A DNA stretch of 64,000 nt from G963677445 sp963678275 (lineage in GTDB: Bacteria > Bacteroidota > Ignavibacteria > Ignavibacteriales > Melioribacteraceae): positions 2,852,001 to 2,916,000 of the forward strand of contig OY782765.1 of assembly GCA_963678275.1 (NCBI GenBank). The letters are read 5' to 3'. The translations under genes were made by a program, and so were the position numbers. Below, piece after piece: positions 42,749 to 51,921 of the stretch. A model generated the notes under the pieces. The model made no database searches and had not been told where the DNA came from. It worked only from the letters and a program-made list of their open reading frames with translations. Position 1 is the first letter of the stretch, and each line of letters opens with the position of its first letter.

Positions 42749-44086
42749 TCAATTAAATCTTAACTTTTTCAGTTTTCTGTTTAAGTTTTTCTTCCCATCC
42801 TTCGAACTAAAAACTTTCATCATTTTCTGCATTTCTTTAAATTGTTTTATAAGCCTGTTTACATCCTGAATAGAATTGCCGCTTCCCCTGGCTATTCTTT
42901 TTCTTCGGTTGCCATTAAGTAAATTTGGCTGCCTTCGTTCTTTCCTTGTCATCGATTGTATAATCGATTCAACACGAACGAGCTGTTTTTCATCCATATC
43001 GGCGTTTTTTACTGCCGACCCGATACCAGGTATCATACCAAGAATTGATTGAAGTGAACCCATCTTTTTGATCATTTTTATCTGCTTGAGAAAATCTTCG
43101 AAGTCAAACTTATTCGACATAATTTTCTTTTCAAGCTCCTGGGCGTCAGTTTCATCAAATTGTTCCTGTGCTTTTTCAACAAGGGATATTACATCACCTT
43201 TGCCAAGAATTCTGGATGCCATCCGGTCGGGATGAAAAATATCAATAGAATCCAGCTTTTCGCCGGTACTGATAAATTTAACAGGCTTATCAACAACAGC
43301 TTTAACCGAGAGGGCGCATCCGCCTCTCGAGTCACCATCAAGTTTTGTAAGAACAACACCGTCGAAATCAACCCGGTCGTGAAAAGCCTTTGCCGAATTA
43401 ACAGCATCCTGGCCGGTCATTGAGTCGACAACAAATAAAGTTTCAGTCGGCTTTACTGCCGTCTTTATTGCCGAAACTTCATCCATCAGTTTTTCATCTA
43501 TATGTAAACGGCCGGCGGTATCAATTATTACCGTATTCAGACCGTTTTCTTTCGCGTATTTTACCGAATCTTCGGCAATTTTTACCGCGTCTGTTGAATC
43601 ATCGATCGAAAACACAGGAATGTTAATTTTCTGACCAAGTGTCTTCAACTGATCACGCGCCGCGGGACGATAAACATCCGCCGCGGTCAGAAGCAGCTTC
43701 CTTTTTCTTTCGGTAAGATAACTCGCGAGTTTCGCGCTGAATGTTGTCTTTCCCGAACCCTGAAGACCGACCAGCAGAATCACGGTTATCCCGGTTGGAT
43801 TTATGGAAAGCTCATATGTCTGACCTCCCATAAGATGTGTAAGCTCATCAAAAAATATTTTTGTGATAAGCTGACCCGGAGTAACAGAATTGAGCACTTC
43901 CTGTCCGAGGGCTTTTTCCTTAACATCATCAATAAAGCCTTTGGCAACCTTATAATTAACATCCGCGTCCAGAAGAACACGCCGGATATCACGGAGTGTA
44001 TCCGAAATATTCTCTTCCGACAGTCGTCCCTGTCCGGTCACCTTTTTTAACGCACGCTCAATTTTGCCGGTTAAATCTTCAAGCAT
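42749..44086 (-). CDS. ffh: Signal recognition particle protein Ffh
   Basis: Ffh is the GTPase that, with 4.5S RNA, targets nascent membrane and secreted proteins. It has 445 residues. The helical N-domain opens MLEDLTGKIERALKKV. The G domain has GLQGSGKTTF, DTAGRLHID, TKLDGDSRGG and the ADVYRPAA motif. The Met-rich M domain ends with SGNSIQDVNRLIKQF and FKEMQKMMK. It lies just upstream of rpsP, with a 50-bp gap after atpG. Confidence 0.97.
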   Translation of the reverse strand: MLEDLTGKIERALKKVTGQGRLSEENISDTLRDIRRVLLDADVNYKVAKGFIDDVKEKALGQEVLNSVTPGQLITKIFFDELTHLMGGQTYELSINPTGITVILLVGLQGSGKTTFSAKLASYLTERKRKLLLTAADVYRPAARDQLKTLGQKINIPVFSIDDSTDAVKIAEDSVKYAKENGLNTVIIDTAGRLHIDEKLMDEVSAIKTAVKPTETLFVVDSMTGQDAVNSAKAFHDRVDFDGVVLTKLDGDSRGGCALSVKAVVDKPVKFISTGEKLDSIDIFHPDRMASRILGKGDVISLVEKAQEQFDETDAQELEKKIMSNKFDFEDFLKQIKMIKKMGSLQSILGMIPGIGSAVKNADMDEKQLVRVESIIQSMTRKERRQPNLLNGNRRKRIARGSGNSIQDVNRLIKQFKEMQKMMKVFSSKDGKKNLNRKLKKLRFN

Positions 44087-44136
44087 ATATCATAGATAAG
44101 ATAATAAAAAAAATTAATAATTCAAATAATTATCTG

Positions 44137-45021
44137 TCAGCCTTTCAACGCGTTCGCGCCCGAAACAATCTCAAGTATTTCGGTTGTAATGGAAGCCTGA
44201 CGTTCTTTGTTGTAAGTAATATTTAATGTTCTGATAAGTTCTTTGGCATTTTCGGTTGCCATATCCATCGCTGTCATCCTCGCGCCAAGTTCAGCAGCAT
44301 AAGATTCAAGCATATTTTTCCAGAATAAGGAATTTAGGTATCTGGGCAGCAGTTTTGAAATAATGCTCATTTTATCAGGTTCATAAATAAACTCCGGTCC
44401 TTTTCCGTTATCATCAACAGGTTCGGAAGATACCGGTTTAATAGGTAAAAGCTGTTCTTCAGTCGGATTCTGCGACATTACCGAAACAAACTGATTATAA
44501 AAAACAATTACTTTGTCATATTTTTTCGCGGTAAACGCGGCAACAAGTTCACTGACCAGTCCAGCCGCAACTTCAAATTTAAGTTCCGCGAAAATTCCCC
44601 TGTAGGCTTTTTCAACAATATAATTTCTTTTAGAGAAATAATCAGCTCCATTTTTCCCGACGCAGAAAAGATGGAGCCTTCCATCATTCTGATAATTGGC
44701 ATAAGTGGAATTGATCACATTTTCGGCATGCCTGATTATATTCATATTAAAAGCGCCGCAAAGTCCACGGTCGGATGTAATAACCACAACTGCAACATTA
44801 TTAATTTCCCTTTCTTCCAAAAGGGGATCGGAAATATTTTTTTCGATACTTAACAGATTGCCAAGAACCTCAGTTATTTTTCTGGCGTAAGGACGCGCGT
44901 TAATCATATTGTCCTGCGCGCGGCGAAGCCTCGCGGCCGCGACCATTTTCATAGCTTTTGTTATCTGCTGGGTATTTTTAACACCCGTTATTCTTCTTTT
45001 AATATCTCGTAATGTTGCCAT
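44137..45021 (-). CDS. atpG: ATP synthase F1 gamma subunit
   Basis: The gamma subunit is the central rotary shaft. From MATLRDIKRRITGVK (start 45021) it has 294 residues, with the conserved N-terminal coil QQITKAMKMVAAARLRR, ITSDRGLCGAFN, and the C-terminal coil ARMTAMDMATENAKELI then LNITYNKERQASITTEI. An upstream ATG at 45060 lies within the hairpin region and is unlikely. A terminator-like hairpin separates it from atpA. Confidence 0.96.
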   Translation of the reverse strand: MATLRDIKRRITGVKNTQQITKAMKMVAAARLRRAQDNMINARPYARKITEVLGNLLSIEKNISDPLLEEREINNVAVVVITSDRGLCGAFNMNIIRHAENVINSTYANYQNDGRLHLFCVGKNGADYFSKRNYIVEKAYRGIFAELKFEVAAGLVSELVAAFTAKKYDKVIVFYNQFVSVMSQNPTEEQLLPIKPVSSEPVDDNGKGPEFIYEPDKMSIISKLLPRYLNSLFWKNMLESYAAELGARMTAMDMATENAKELIRTLNITYNKERQASITTEILEIVSGANALKG

Positions 45022-45044
45022 ATTTTTCTGTACTCTTATACATG

Positions 45045-45075
45045 AAAAAACCAACACCATGAAAATGGTGTTGGT
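45045..45075 (-). terminator. Hairpin with T-run between atpA and atpG
   Basis: ACCAACACCAT pairs perfectly over 11 bp with ATGGTGTTGGT around GAAA (read TTTC on the minus strand), followed on the minus strand by TTTTTT. It sits inside the operon 25 bases after the atpA stop. It should reduce but not abolish atpG transcription unless atpG has its own promoter. Confidence 0.8.
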
Positions 45076-45099
45076 ATTATGCCAAAATATTTATTCTTT

Positions 45100-46650
45100 T
45101 TATGCTTCCGATTTGAACTTTGACAAAAACTCATCCAGAGCTTTTTTAATTTTAGCTACAAGCTGATCATCAAGCTTTTTGGTTACCCTGATATCTTCAT
45201 AAATATCGGGATATTTAAGTTCAATAAACTCCTGAAGTTCTCTTTCAAATCTTTTAATTTCACTTACAGGAACCGTTTCCATAAAGTCATTGGTACCTGC
45301 GTAAACACTGACTACCTGTTTTTCGACCGGAACAGGGGTATACTGACCCTGCTTAAGAAGCTCAACAAGTCTCTCACCCTTTTCAAGTGTCCTCTTGGTT
45401 GCTCTGTCGAGGTCCGATCCAAATTTAGCGAATGCTTCAAGCTCTCTGAACTGGGCAAGGTCGAGTTTCAAAGAACCCGCCACCTTTTTCATTGCCTTAA
45501 TCTGGGCGTTGCCACCAACACGCGATACAGATATACCAACATTGATAGCCGGACGAACACCCGCGTTAAAGAGGTTAGGTTCAAGGTAAATCTGTCCGTC
45601 GGTAATTGAAATAACATTTGTTGGAATGTAAGCTGATACGTCTCCCTGCTGGGTTTCAATTATCGGAAGCGCTGTAAGTGACCCGCCGCCGAGATCATCG
45701 CTTAATTTCGACGCTCTTTCAAGCAGTCTTGAATGTATATAAAATACGTCGCCGGGATAAGCTTCACGGCCCGGAGGTCTTCTCAGCAGAAGTGATAATT
45801 CTCTGTATGCTACTGCCTGCTTCGATAAATCATCATATACGACGAGCGAATGTTTTCCGTTGTCTCTGAAAAATTCTCCAAGGGTCGCGCCCGAATAAGG
45901 AGCAATATACTGAAGCGGGGCTGGTGTCGAGGCGGGAGCGGCTATAACAGTAGTATATTCCATGGCGCCATGTTCTTCAAGTTTCGCGACAACCTGCGCG
46001 ATAGTGGAGCTTTTCTGACCTACAGCCACATAAACACAAAATACCGGGCTGACTCCATATTTTTTCGCTTCTTCGGTATGTGTATATTTCTGATTTATAA
46101 TAGCGTCCACAGCTACAGCGGTCTTACCGGTCTGGCGGTCGCCAATGATCAGCTCACGCTGACCCCTTCCGATAGGAATCATCGCGTCAACCGCGGTGAT
46201 ACCGGTCTGAAGCGGTTCCTTTACCGGCTGTCTCTGGATAACACCAAGAGCTTTTCTTTCAATCGCGCTGTATTTTTCAAATTCACATGGGCCTTTGCCA
46301 TCAATAGGTTCTCCGAGAGGATTTACAACCCTGCCAAGCATTTTATCACCAACGGGGAATGAAGCGACTCGTTTTGTACGCTTTACCGTATCCCCCTCCT
46401 TAATAAGTGTACTTTCACCAAAAAGCACACAACCGACTGAGTCTTCTTCAAGGTTAAGCACCATCCCGGTAACATTATGGGGAAATTCCAGCAATTCACT
46501 CGCCATAACCTTTGAAAGTCCGTATACTCTGGCAATACCATCACCAACCTGGAGCACTGTGCCGACATCATAAATTTCAACTTCATTATCGAAACCGGCC
46601 AACTGCTTTCTTAATATTGCGGAAACTTCATCGGGTCTTACTTCAGACAT
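45100..46650 (-). CDS. atpA: ATP synthase F1 alpha subunit
   Basis: The alpha subunit is part of the alpha3beta3 head and holds the non-catalytic nucleotide site. It has 516 residues, with Walker A GDRQTGKTAVAVD, then PYSGATLGEFFRD, YDDLSKQAVAYRELSLLLRR, and the signature PAINVGISVSRVG. The N-terminal segment VSAILRKQL contacts delta. It follows atpH and precedes the hairpin and atpG. The gene for beta is not in the window. Confidence 0.98.
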   Translation of the reverse strand: MSEVRPDEVSAILRKQLAGFDNEVEIYDVGTVLQVGDGIARVYGLSKVMASELLEFPHNVTGMVLNLEEDSVGCVLFGESTLIKEGDTVKRTKRVASFPVGDKMLGRVVNPLGEPIDGKGPCEFEKYSAIERKALGVIQRQPVKEPLQTGITAVDAMIPIGRGQRELIIGDRQTGKTAVAVDAIINQKYTHTEEAKKYGVSPVFCVYVAVGQKSSTIAQVVAKLEEHGAMEYTTVIAAPASTPAPLQYIAPYSGATLGEFFRDNGKHSLVVYDDLSKQAVAYRELSLLLRRPPGREAYPGDVFYIHSRLLERASKLSDDLGGGSLTALPIIETQQGDVSAYIPTNVISITDGQIYLEPNLFNAGVRPAINVGISVSRVGGNAQIKAMKKVAGSLKLDLAQFRELEAFAKFGSDLDRATKRTLEKGERLVELLKQGQYTPVPVEKQVVSVYAGTNDFMETVPVSEIKRFERELQEFIELKYPDIYEDIRVTKKLDDQLVAKIKKALDEFLSKFKSEA

Positions 46651-46667
46651 TTTTTATTCCTTAAATT

Positions 46668-47207
46668 TTATGTTCCGAGTAAACTCTTTTTCAACAGCTT
46701 CAGTTGATTTTGAACTGACGCGTCAATGACAGTATCATCGATTTTCGCGATGAAACCTCCAATCATCGACTCATCAATTCGGTAATTCATAATCACATTT
46801 TTACCGGTATAACTTGTAAACCGTTCTGATAATGTGGTTTTCTGATTGGCAGAAAGCTCAACTGAGCTGGATACATCAATTTTTACTATACCAAGCTTTT
46901 CTCTCCTGACAGCGAGAAATCGGTCCAGAATGGCTGTGAGAAATTCTTCACGTCCTTTATCAACCACAAAATTGAGGAAATTAGCGGCATCTGCACCTAT
47001 CTTTCCGGAAAACACAGCTTTTAATATATCCTTTTTTTTCGACTCTTTGATAACCGGATTGGAAAGAATATTCCTTAAATCTTTTGATGCCTTTAAAGTA
47101 TTGAAGATTAGCCCGACATCATCCGAAACCTTTTTTTCATTCCCTTTTTCACCGGCCTGTTCCATCAGGGCAAGCGCATATCTCGATGTAATATTGAATT
47201 CACTCAT
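46668..47207 (-). CDS. atpH: ATP synthase F1 delta subunit
   Basis: This 179-residue stator subunit shows NITSRYALALMEQAGEKG at the N-terminus and the C-terminal family end (DESMIGGFIAKIDDTVIDAS then LKKSLLG). The start MSEFNITS at 47207 lies one base after the atpF stop, so the two are coupled. The frame is open further upstream but family homology starts here. Confidence 0.95.
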   Translation of the reverse strand: MSEFNITSRYALALMEQAGEKGNEKKVSDDVGLIFNTLKASKDLRNILSNPVIKESKKKDILKAVFSGKIGADAANFLNFVVDKGREEFLTAILDRFLAVRREKLGIVKIDVSSSVELSANQKTTLSERFTSYTGKNVIMNYRIDESMIGGFIAKIDDTVIDASVQNQLKLLKKSLLGT

Positions 47208-47208
47208 A

Positions 47209-47751
47209 TCAGTTTTTCGACAAGTCCTCAAGATACTTGTTAACAAGGTTAACCTGTTTTTCCTTATCCAGGTTTTCCCTTAAAATCTTTTCGGCAGCGT
47301 CAACAGCAATTTCTGCCACCTGCTCCTTAAGATTATTAAAAGCTTCCCTGTTTTTCCTTTCTATCTCCAGGGAGGCTTCTTCAATCATTTTTTTGGCTTC
47401 AGCCCGGCTTTCATCCAGGATTCTCTTTTTGAGCTCTTCAGCATATTCCCTGCCCTGCTCAATAACCTTTTTAGCCTCTTCTTCCGCCTTCGAAAGATTC
47501 TCCCTGTTCTCGGCAACAAGCTTCTCTGCTTCGGCCTGCGCTTTCTCAGCTTTTTCAAGAGAATCTTTTATAAAATTCTCCCTTTCCGAAAGAGAATTAA
47601 GAATTGGCTTCCAGGCTACCTTTTTTAATATGAGCAGCAATATGACAAAGGTAACTACTGTCCAGAGTATTAAGCCCGGATTTACATCAAGCGGACCGCC
47701 CATGGCGCCGCCTGAAAATACCGGAACTGCGTACATAAAAATAGCCGCCAT
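47209..47751 (-). CDS. atpF: ATP synthase Fo b subunit
   Basis: This 180-residue peripheral-stalk subunit has one membrane segment (LILWTVVTFVILLLIL, about residues 27-42) preceded by the Gly-rich lead GGPLDVNPG, then a long charged coiled coil (RENFIKDSLEKAEKAQAEAE and more). ATG at 47751 has AAAGG eight bases ahead. A hairpin with a T-rich tail lies between atpE and this gene. Confidence 0.95.
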   Translation of the reverse strand: MAAIFMYAVPVFSGGAMGGPLDVNPGLILWTVVTFVILLLILKKVAWKPILNSLSERENFIKDSLEKAEKAQAEAEKLVAENRENLSKAEEEAKKVIEQGREYAEELKKRILDESRAEAKKMIEEASLEIERKNREAFNNLKEQVAEIAVDAAEKILRENLDKEKQVNLVNKYLEDLSKN

Positions 47752-47775
47752 TGATAAAACCTTTGTATGTTTTGA

Positions 47776-47805
47776 AAAACAAAAGGAGTGTAATATTTAC
47801 ACTCC
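47776..47805 (-). terminator. Hairpin with T-rich tail between atpE and atpF
   Basis: GGAGTGTAA and TTACACTCC pair perfectly (9 bp) around TAT. On the minus strand the stem is followed by TTTTGTTTTT. It lies 14 bases beyond the atpE stop and 30 before the atpF start, so it may limit read-through after the c subunit. Confidence 0.7.
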
Positions 47806-47818
47806 GCTAATTTTTTTT

Positions 47819-48037
47819 TTACTTCAGCGCCAGAAGAATACAGATAACGAGTGCGAATAGTGAAATACCTTCAATAAGCGCAGCGGCAATAATCATGGAT
47901 GTACGGATATCACCTGCAGCTTCAGGCTGACGGCCGCTTGCTTCCATAGCCGAACTGGCTAATTTTCCTATTCCAAATGCTCCGCCGATAACTGTTAATG
48001 CAGCGCCAAAACCAGCAGCTAAGTATGCAAAGTCCAT
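47819..48037 (-). CDS. atpE: ATP synthase Fo c subunit
   Basis: This 72-residue proteolipid has two membrane helices joined by the polar loop SGRQPEAAGDI. The ion-binding glutamate lies in the second helix (AALIEGISLFAL). The Gln and Ser/Thr pattern of sodium-type c rings (Q in helix 1, ES/T in helix 2) is absent, so a proton ring is likely. Because 10-15 copies are needed per complex, the hairpin just downstream is notable. Confidence 0.96.
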   Translation of the reverse strand: MDFAYLAAGFGAALTVIGGAFGIGKLASSAMEASGRQPEAAGDIRTSMIIAAALIEGISLFALVICILLALK

Positions 48038-48067
48038 TTATTTCCTCCTGAGTATATTAAATTATAT

Positions 48068-48910
48068 TTAATGATCCTGATGAACAGCCATCCCGATAAA
48101 CAGGGATGACAACATTGTGAATATATATGCCTGTATTAGTGCGACCAGAATTTCCAAAAAATAGATAAACAGGGCAAAAGAAATTGAAACCGGAACTACA
48201 ACATATGTTTTAAGTATGAAAATAAGTCCCAATAACGCGAAAATAACTATATGGCCTGCGGTCATATTTGCGAATAACCTTATTGCCAGGGCAAAAGGTT
48301 TTGTAAAAAGCCCGAGCACTTCCACAACTGCCATAATGGGGATAAGCCACGCAGGTATTCCGTGAGGGATAAGTCCTCTGAAATAACCAAATACGCCATT
48401 TTTCATCATGCCGCCCGCCTGAATTACAACAAATGAAATTACAGCAAGTGTGGCGGTAACCGAAATGTTGCTTGTAGAGGTAGCGCTATAGGGCAGAAGG
48501 CCGATAAAATTACAGGTCAGAATAAAAAAGAAAACTGTAAGCAGATAGGGCAGGAATCTTTCGAATCCTTTCCCGATTGTCGGCCTGGCTATTTCATCGC
48601 GTACAAACAAAATAAGCACTTCCATAACATTGGAAACACCTTTGGGAACACGTGATTTTTTATAGGCCTTAGCCGCGACTCTGAAAGTAAGTATAAGCAG
48701 CAGAGCGGCTATCCACATAAACACTACATGTCGCGTTATTGAAATATCAATGCCGAAAAGATGCATTTCAGGCAGAGGGATATTTCCGAATGGAGGGAAC
48801 TCAAGATGACGTCCGTCGAGGACGTGCTCCATTATCCAGCCGGTATCTTCGACCTTCCCCGCTGCTGCATGTAAAGTATCACTGACTGTATTCACAGAAA
48901 AGATATACAT
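48068..48910 (-). CDS. atpB: ATP synthase Fo a subunit
   Basis: This 280-residue membrane protein forms the proton half-channels. An N-terminal stretch precedes several membrane helices. The essential arginine lies in PFALAIRLFANMTAGHI, and the final helices end MLSSLFIGMAVHQDH. GLIPHGIPAWLIPIMAVVEV is a family mark. It follows the AtpI-like gene after two bases. Confidence 0.96.
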   Translation of the reverse strand: MYIFSVNTVSDTLHAAAGKVEDTGWIMEHVLDGRHLEFPPFGNIPLPEMHLFGIDISITRHVVFMWIAALLLILTFRVAAKAYKKSRVPKGVSNVMEVLILFVRDEIARPTIGKGFERFLPYLLTVFFFILTCNFIGLLPYSATSTSNISVTATLAVISFVVIQAGGMMKNGVFGYFRGLIPHGIPAWLIPIMAVVEVLGLFTKPFALAIRLFANMTAGHIVIFALLGLIFILKTYVVVPVSISFALFIYFLEILVALIQAYIFTMLSSLFIGMAVHQDH

Positions 48911-48912
48911 AT

Positions 48913-49299
48913 TTATGATTTTCTTTTATTTAATTCAGCTTTTTGCTTAAAGTTCAATACTTCCAATGTAAGCAAAATAAAATAAATTATGAAGAATGCT
49001 AATATAAACGCATATTTATCAATATTCAAGAATATAAATAGAAATACTATCGCGAGAAGCACAAACATCAGGCGAAATGCCATACCGCCAAGAGTAAAAA
49101 GTAAAAAAATCTTGTTCGATTTATTCCATGAATATTCAAAAGCAGAAACTGAAAGAACAAAGTTAACTATATTCAGAACACCAGCGTATACCGCTGAAGT
49201 AATTTGCGAATCATTTAGAATATCACTCCAGTAGAGTATAAAAAGAACTGAATATGAAATAATATATATTATTAAAAAAATCCTGTAATTCTGGTTCAA
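48913..49299 (-). CDS. Small membrane protein of the atp operon (AtpI-like)
   Basis: This 128-residue protein has four predicted membrane helices and sits between atpZ and atpB. The position and topology fit the ATP synthase I-type helper (proposed to assist c-ring assembly or Mg2+ handling), but I see no diagnostic motif. It overlaps the start region of its upstream neighbour by four bases. Confidence 0.7.
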   Translation of the reverse strand: MNQNYRIFLIIYIISYSVLFILYWSDILNDSQITSAVYAGVLNIVNFVLSVSAFEYSWNKSNKIFLLFTLGGMAFRLMFVLLAIVFLFIFLNIDKYAFILAFFIIYFILLTLEVLNFKQKAELNKRKS

Positions 49300-49535
49300 C
49301 GTTTCTTTTTCTTATTTAGTTCTAGAACTGATTTAATAAAATTATAAATACCCGCGAAACCGCCAAAAAAAAGGAATATAATCAGGAATATGGGGTAGGT
49401 ATCCAGGTACTCATCTACTTCAATTCCCAGCCATAACATAAGGGCCATCGTAGCGGCGATCTGAAATCCCAGTCCCATATATGGACCAGCCTCGCGAAAT
49501 GACTTATATTTATTTTCCGGCGCTTCATCCGGCAT
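49296..49535 (-). CDS. AtpZ/AtpI-like small membrane protein
   Basis: This 79-residue protein has two hydrophobic helices joined by a short loop (FQIAATMALMLWLGIEVDEY and FLIIFLFFGGFAGIYNFI) and a basic tail (LNKKKKR). This is typical of the AtpZ-type proteins that start Fo operons. It is the first gene of the atp operon and comes two bases after the bactofilin stop. Confidence 0.8.
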   Translation of the reverse strand: MPDEAPENKYKSFREAGPYMGLGFQIAATMALMLWLGIEVDEYLDTYPIFLIIFLFFGGFAGIYNFIKSVLELNKKKKR

Positions 49536-49537
49536 TA

Positions 49538-49912
49538 TTATTCTTCACTATTCATTGATACTCCGGCGCCATTGCTCATATTGCTTTTTCCGTCAAAGGT
49601 GGCTCCTTCTTCCACAACGAGTATTCTGGCGACCAGATCAGCATGTACTTTCGATTTTTCTTCCAGGACAAGCTTTTCGGAAGCGCTGACCTTTCCGTCA
49701 ACCGCGCCGTTAACTGTAATATTCTGCGCTTTAATCTCTCCATTAACCTCAGAACTTTCTCCTAAAGTCAGATTGCCATTTACAGTAACATTTCCTTTGA
49801 TTTTTCCATCTATTCTTACGTTTCCTTCACTATAGAGCTTACCTTCAATTTTTACTCCGCTGCTGAGAATACTTACATCTTCATTCGAGATGGAATCCCT
49901 GTTTTTGGCCAT
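49538..49912 (-). CDS. Bactofilin (polymer-forming cytoskeletal protein)
   Basis: This 124-residue bactofilin has a right-handed beta-helix of repeated units, with IEGKLYSEGNVRIDGKIKGN, NGNLTLGESSEVNGEI and SKVHADLVAR marking turns. Bactofilins form membrane-linked filaments for cell shape and often occur with M23 peptidases, as here: the peptidase gene is directly upstream with a 7-bp gap. Confidence 0.93.
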   Translation of the reverse strand: MAKNRDSISNEDVSILSSGVKIEGKLYSEGNVRIDGKIKGNVTVNGNLTLGESSEVNGEIKAQNITVNGAVDGKVSASEKLVLEEKSKVHADLVARILVVEEGATFDGKSNMSNGAGVSMNSEE

Positions 49913-49919
49913 AGTAATT

Positions 49920-50771
49920 TTAACTCCTGTTATTAATTAAAACCTTTTCGGGGTCAATAGCTTTACCGTTTTTCCAGATTTCAAAATGCAAATGTGGTCC
50001 GGTTGAATTATATCCTGAATTTCCGCTCAACGCGATAACTTCTCCCTGAACAACATTATCTCTGACTTTCCTTAACATTACCGAACAATGTTTGTAAACT
50101 GTTATATAACCTCCCGGATGCTCAATGATAATCAGGTTTCCATCAGTAGCCGTGTAATCTGAGAAGATTACCGTTCCCCCCATTGACGCGAAAACCGGGC
50201 TTCCCGATTTCACCCCGAAATCAATGCCGAGATGACCTTTATCGGGGGTAAATTTTTTTACAACAAATCCGTTGGATGGTTTGATAAAGTATTCACTTCC
50301 GGTAAATAACGTATCCTCTCTCTGAAGCCATGAAATCAGACTCCTGAATGCGGCGGCGATGTTGCCTCCCGAAGCCACTTCTTCGGTGGTGGTCGATCTG
50401 AGTGAATCATATATCGCGGAGGATGAATCAACCGAATCAGTTCCGGCAAGAATTATCGCGTACTGTAATCGCCGGTTTTTTGACGCTACATTGCTCAGCT
50501 CACGGGTAAGCAGAATAACCTTCTTCTCAAGTTCTTCTATTCTTTCAGCTTGCTGTGAAAGCTCTTTATTTTCAAGAAAAAACACTACCTGACGCGCAGG
50601 TGTGAGCGCGAGAAGTACAATAACCGCTATAGCAACCAATGTAGTATAAATGGCCACAGTTGACAAAACTTTTCGAAAACTGAACTTATACCTTCTGGTC
50701 GTTAATACCGGAAAATTCGGTGTTATATACAGGGATGATTTTTTTAAATCGGAAAACTTAAACTTTGCCAT
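49920..50771 (-). CDS. M23 (LytM) peptidoglycan endopeptidase
   Basis: This 283-residue protein has an N-terminal membrane anchor (VLSTVAIYTTLVAIAVIVLL, about residues 36-57), a coiled coil (ELSQQAERIEELEKKVILLT), then a LytM domain. Its zinc ligands are in HLGIDFG and the final HLHFEIW, with the middle motif GGYITVYKHCSV. It probably cleaves peptidoglycan crosslinks in the periplasm, working with the adjacent bactofilin in cell-shape control. Confidence 0.93.
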   Translation of the reverse strand: MAKFKFSDLKKSSLYITPNFPVLTTRRYKFSFRKVLSTVAIYTTLVAIAVIVLLALTPARQVVFFLENKELSQQAERIEELEKKVILLTRELSNVASKNRRLQYAIILAGTDSVDSSSAIYDSLRSTTTEEVASGGNIAAAFRSLISWLQREDTLFTGSEYFIKPSNGFVVKKFTPDKGHLGIDFGVKSGSPVFASMGGTVIFSDYTATDGNLIIIEHPGGYITVYKHCSVMLRKVRDNVVQGEVIALSGNSGYNSTGPHLHFEIWKNGKAIDPEKVLINNRS

Positions 50772-50904
50772 ACCTATTGCAAAAATTAATTGAAATGAAA
50801 TATAGGAAATTATCTAAACTTTATCATTAAAAAATATTATTAAACAGTATTGTAAAGCGGAGCGGAAAACTGCCTGGAATCACTTTGACAATCAGCAGAC
50901 TACG

Positions 50905-51921
50905 CTACATCGCCATTAAACGATATATTTCGCTGATAATTACTTCCGATTTCAATTTTTCACCACAATTAAAATGCTCTTCAGGACACTTTTTATATCC
51001 ATGAATTCCACAGGGACGGCAATTTATATTTTCGGCCATAAAATATTTACTCCCGTTCAGATATGGATAAAATCCAAATTCAGGAACTGTCGAACAATAT
51101 ACCATAAATGCCGGTATTCCCGAACTCATTGCCATATGAGCCGGCGCGCTGTCATTACAGACCAGACAGAGACACTTCTTTAACAGTTCGATAGTCGCGG
51201 GGATTTTCAATTCTCCGGCAAGGTTTATACATCCCTCACCAGCTTTCATTGATATGGAATCGCATAATTGACGGTCATCTTTACTCCCGATAAAAACGAC
51301 TCTTGCTCCTTTTGCCAAAACAGCGCCGGCAATTTCGGCATAATATTTTTCAGGGTATCTTTTCGTTTCCCAGACAGTTCCGGGGGCAATGGCAATAACT
51401 GACCCCGTTTCAGACAGGTTAAATCCCGCAATCTCATTCTTTGTTTTTTCATCAGCGCTTATTACAGGGGCTATTCTCCACCTCTCGGAGGAAGTGTTAT
51501 AACCTGCCAATTTCAGATTTCTTTCCACTTCATGAGCTTTAAAATCATATTCAGCTATATTTTTATATACCCAGCGCAATGCGGAAATATCAAAACCGGT
51601 TGTTTCTCTGATACCTGATAAAAGGACAAGAATTGATGTGCGAAATGAGCGATGTGGAGAAAAAAGTCTGCTGTAATTCTTTTGTTTCAATTTCTTGCCA
51701 AACCTCAGAAAAGCTTTTAATTTGCGGTGTTCACCTCTTTTGTCAAATACGACCGCTTCATTAATAAATGGCGATGACCTAAAGATATCGGCGCTGCCCG
51801 GTGTGCAGACAACATCAATAACCGAATTGTCATATTTGTTTTTAATTGCCTGAATCATCGGAAGTGTTAATATCGCATCACCGATGAAAGCTGTTTGTAT
51901 TATTAAAATTCTTTCAGGCAT
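50905..51921 (-). CDS. Glycosyltransferase family 9, LPS heptosyltransferase
   Basis: This 338-residue enzyme resembles WaaF/RfaF, which adds heptose from ADP-heptose to the lipid A-core of LPS. Visible are the N-terminal ILIIQTAFIGDAILTLPM, the C-terminal domain opening APGTVWETKRYPEKYYAEI, and NDSAPAHMA. The end has several cysteines (NCRPCGIHGYKKCP). The ATG follows immediately on the stop of the acyltransferase gene, and both belong to LPS building. A precise heptose position cannot be assigned. Confidence 0.88.
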   Translation of the reverse strand: MPERILIIQTAFIGDAILTLPMIQAIKNKYDNSVIDVVCTPGSADIFRSSPFINEAVVFDKRGEHRKLKAFLRFGKKLKQKNYSRLFSPHRSFRTSILVLLSGIRETTGFDISALRWVYKNIAEYDFKAHEVERNLKLAGYNTSSERWRIAPVISADEKTKNEIAGFNLSETGSVIAIAPGTVWETKRYPEKYYAEIAGAVLAKGARVVFIGSKDDRQLCDSISMKAGEGCINLAGELKIPATIELLKKCLCLVCNDSAPAHMAMSSGIPAFMVYCSTVPEFGFYPYLNGSKYFMAENINCRPCGIHGYKKCPEEHFNCGEKLKSEVIISEIYRLMAM

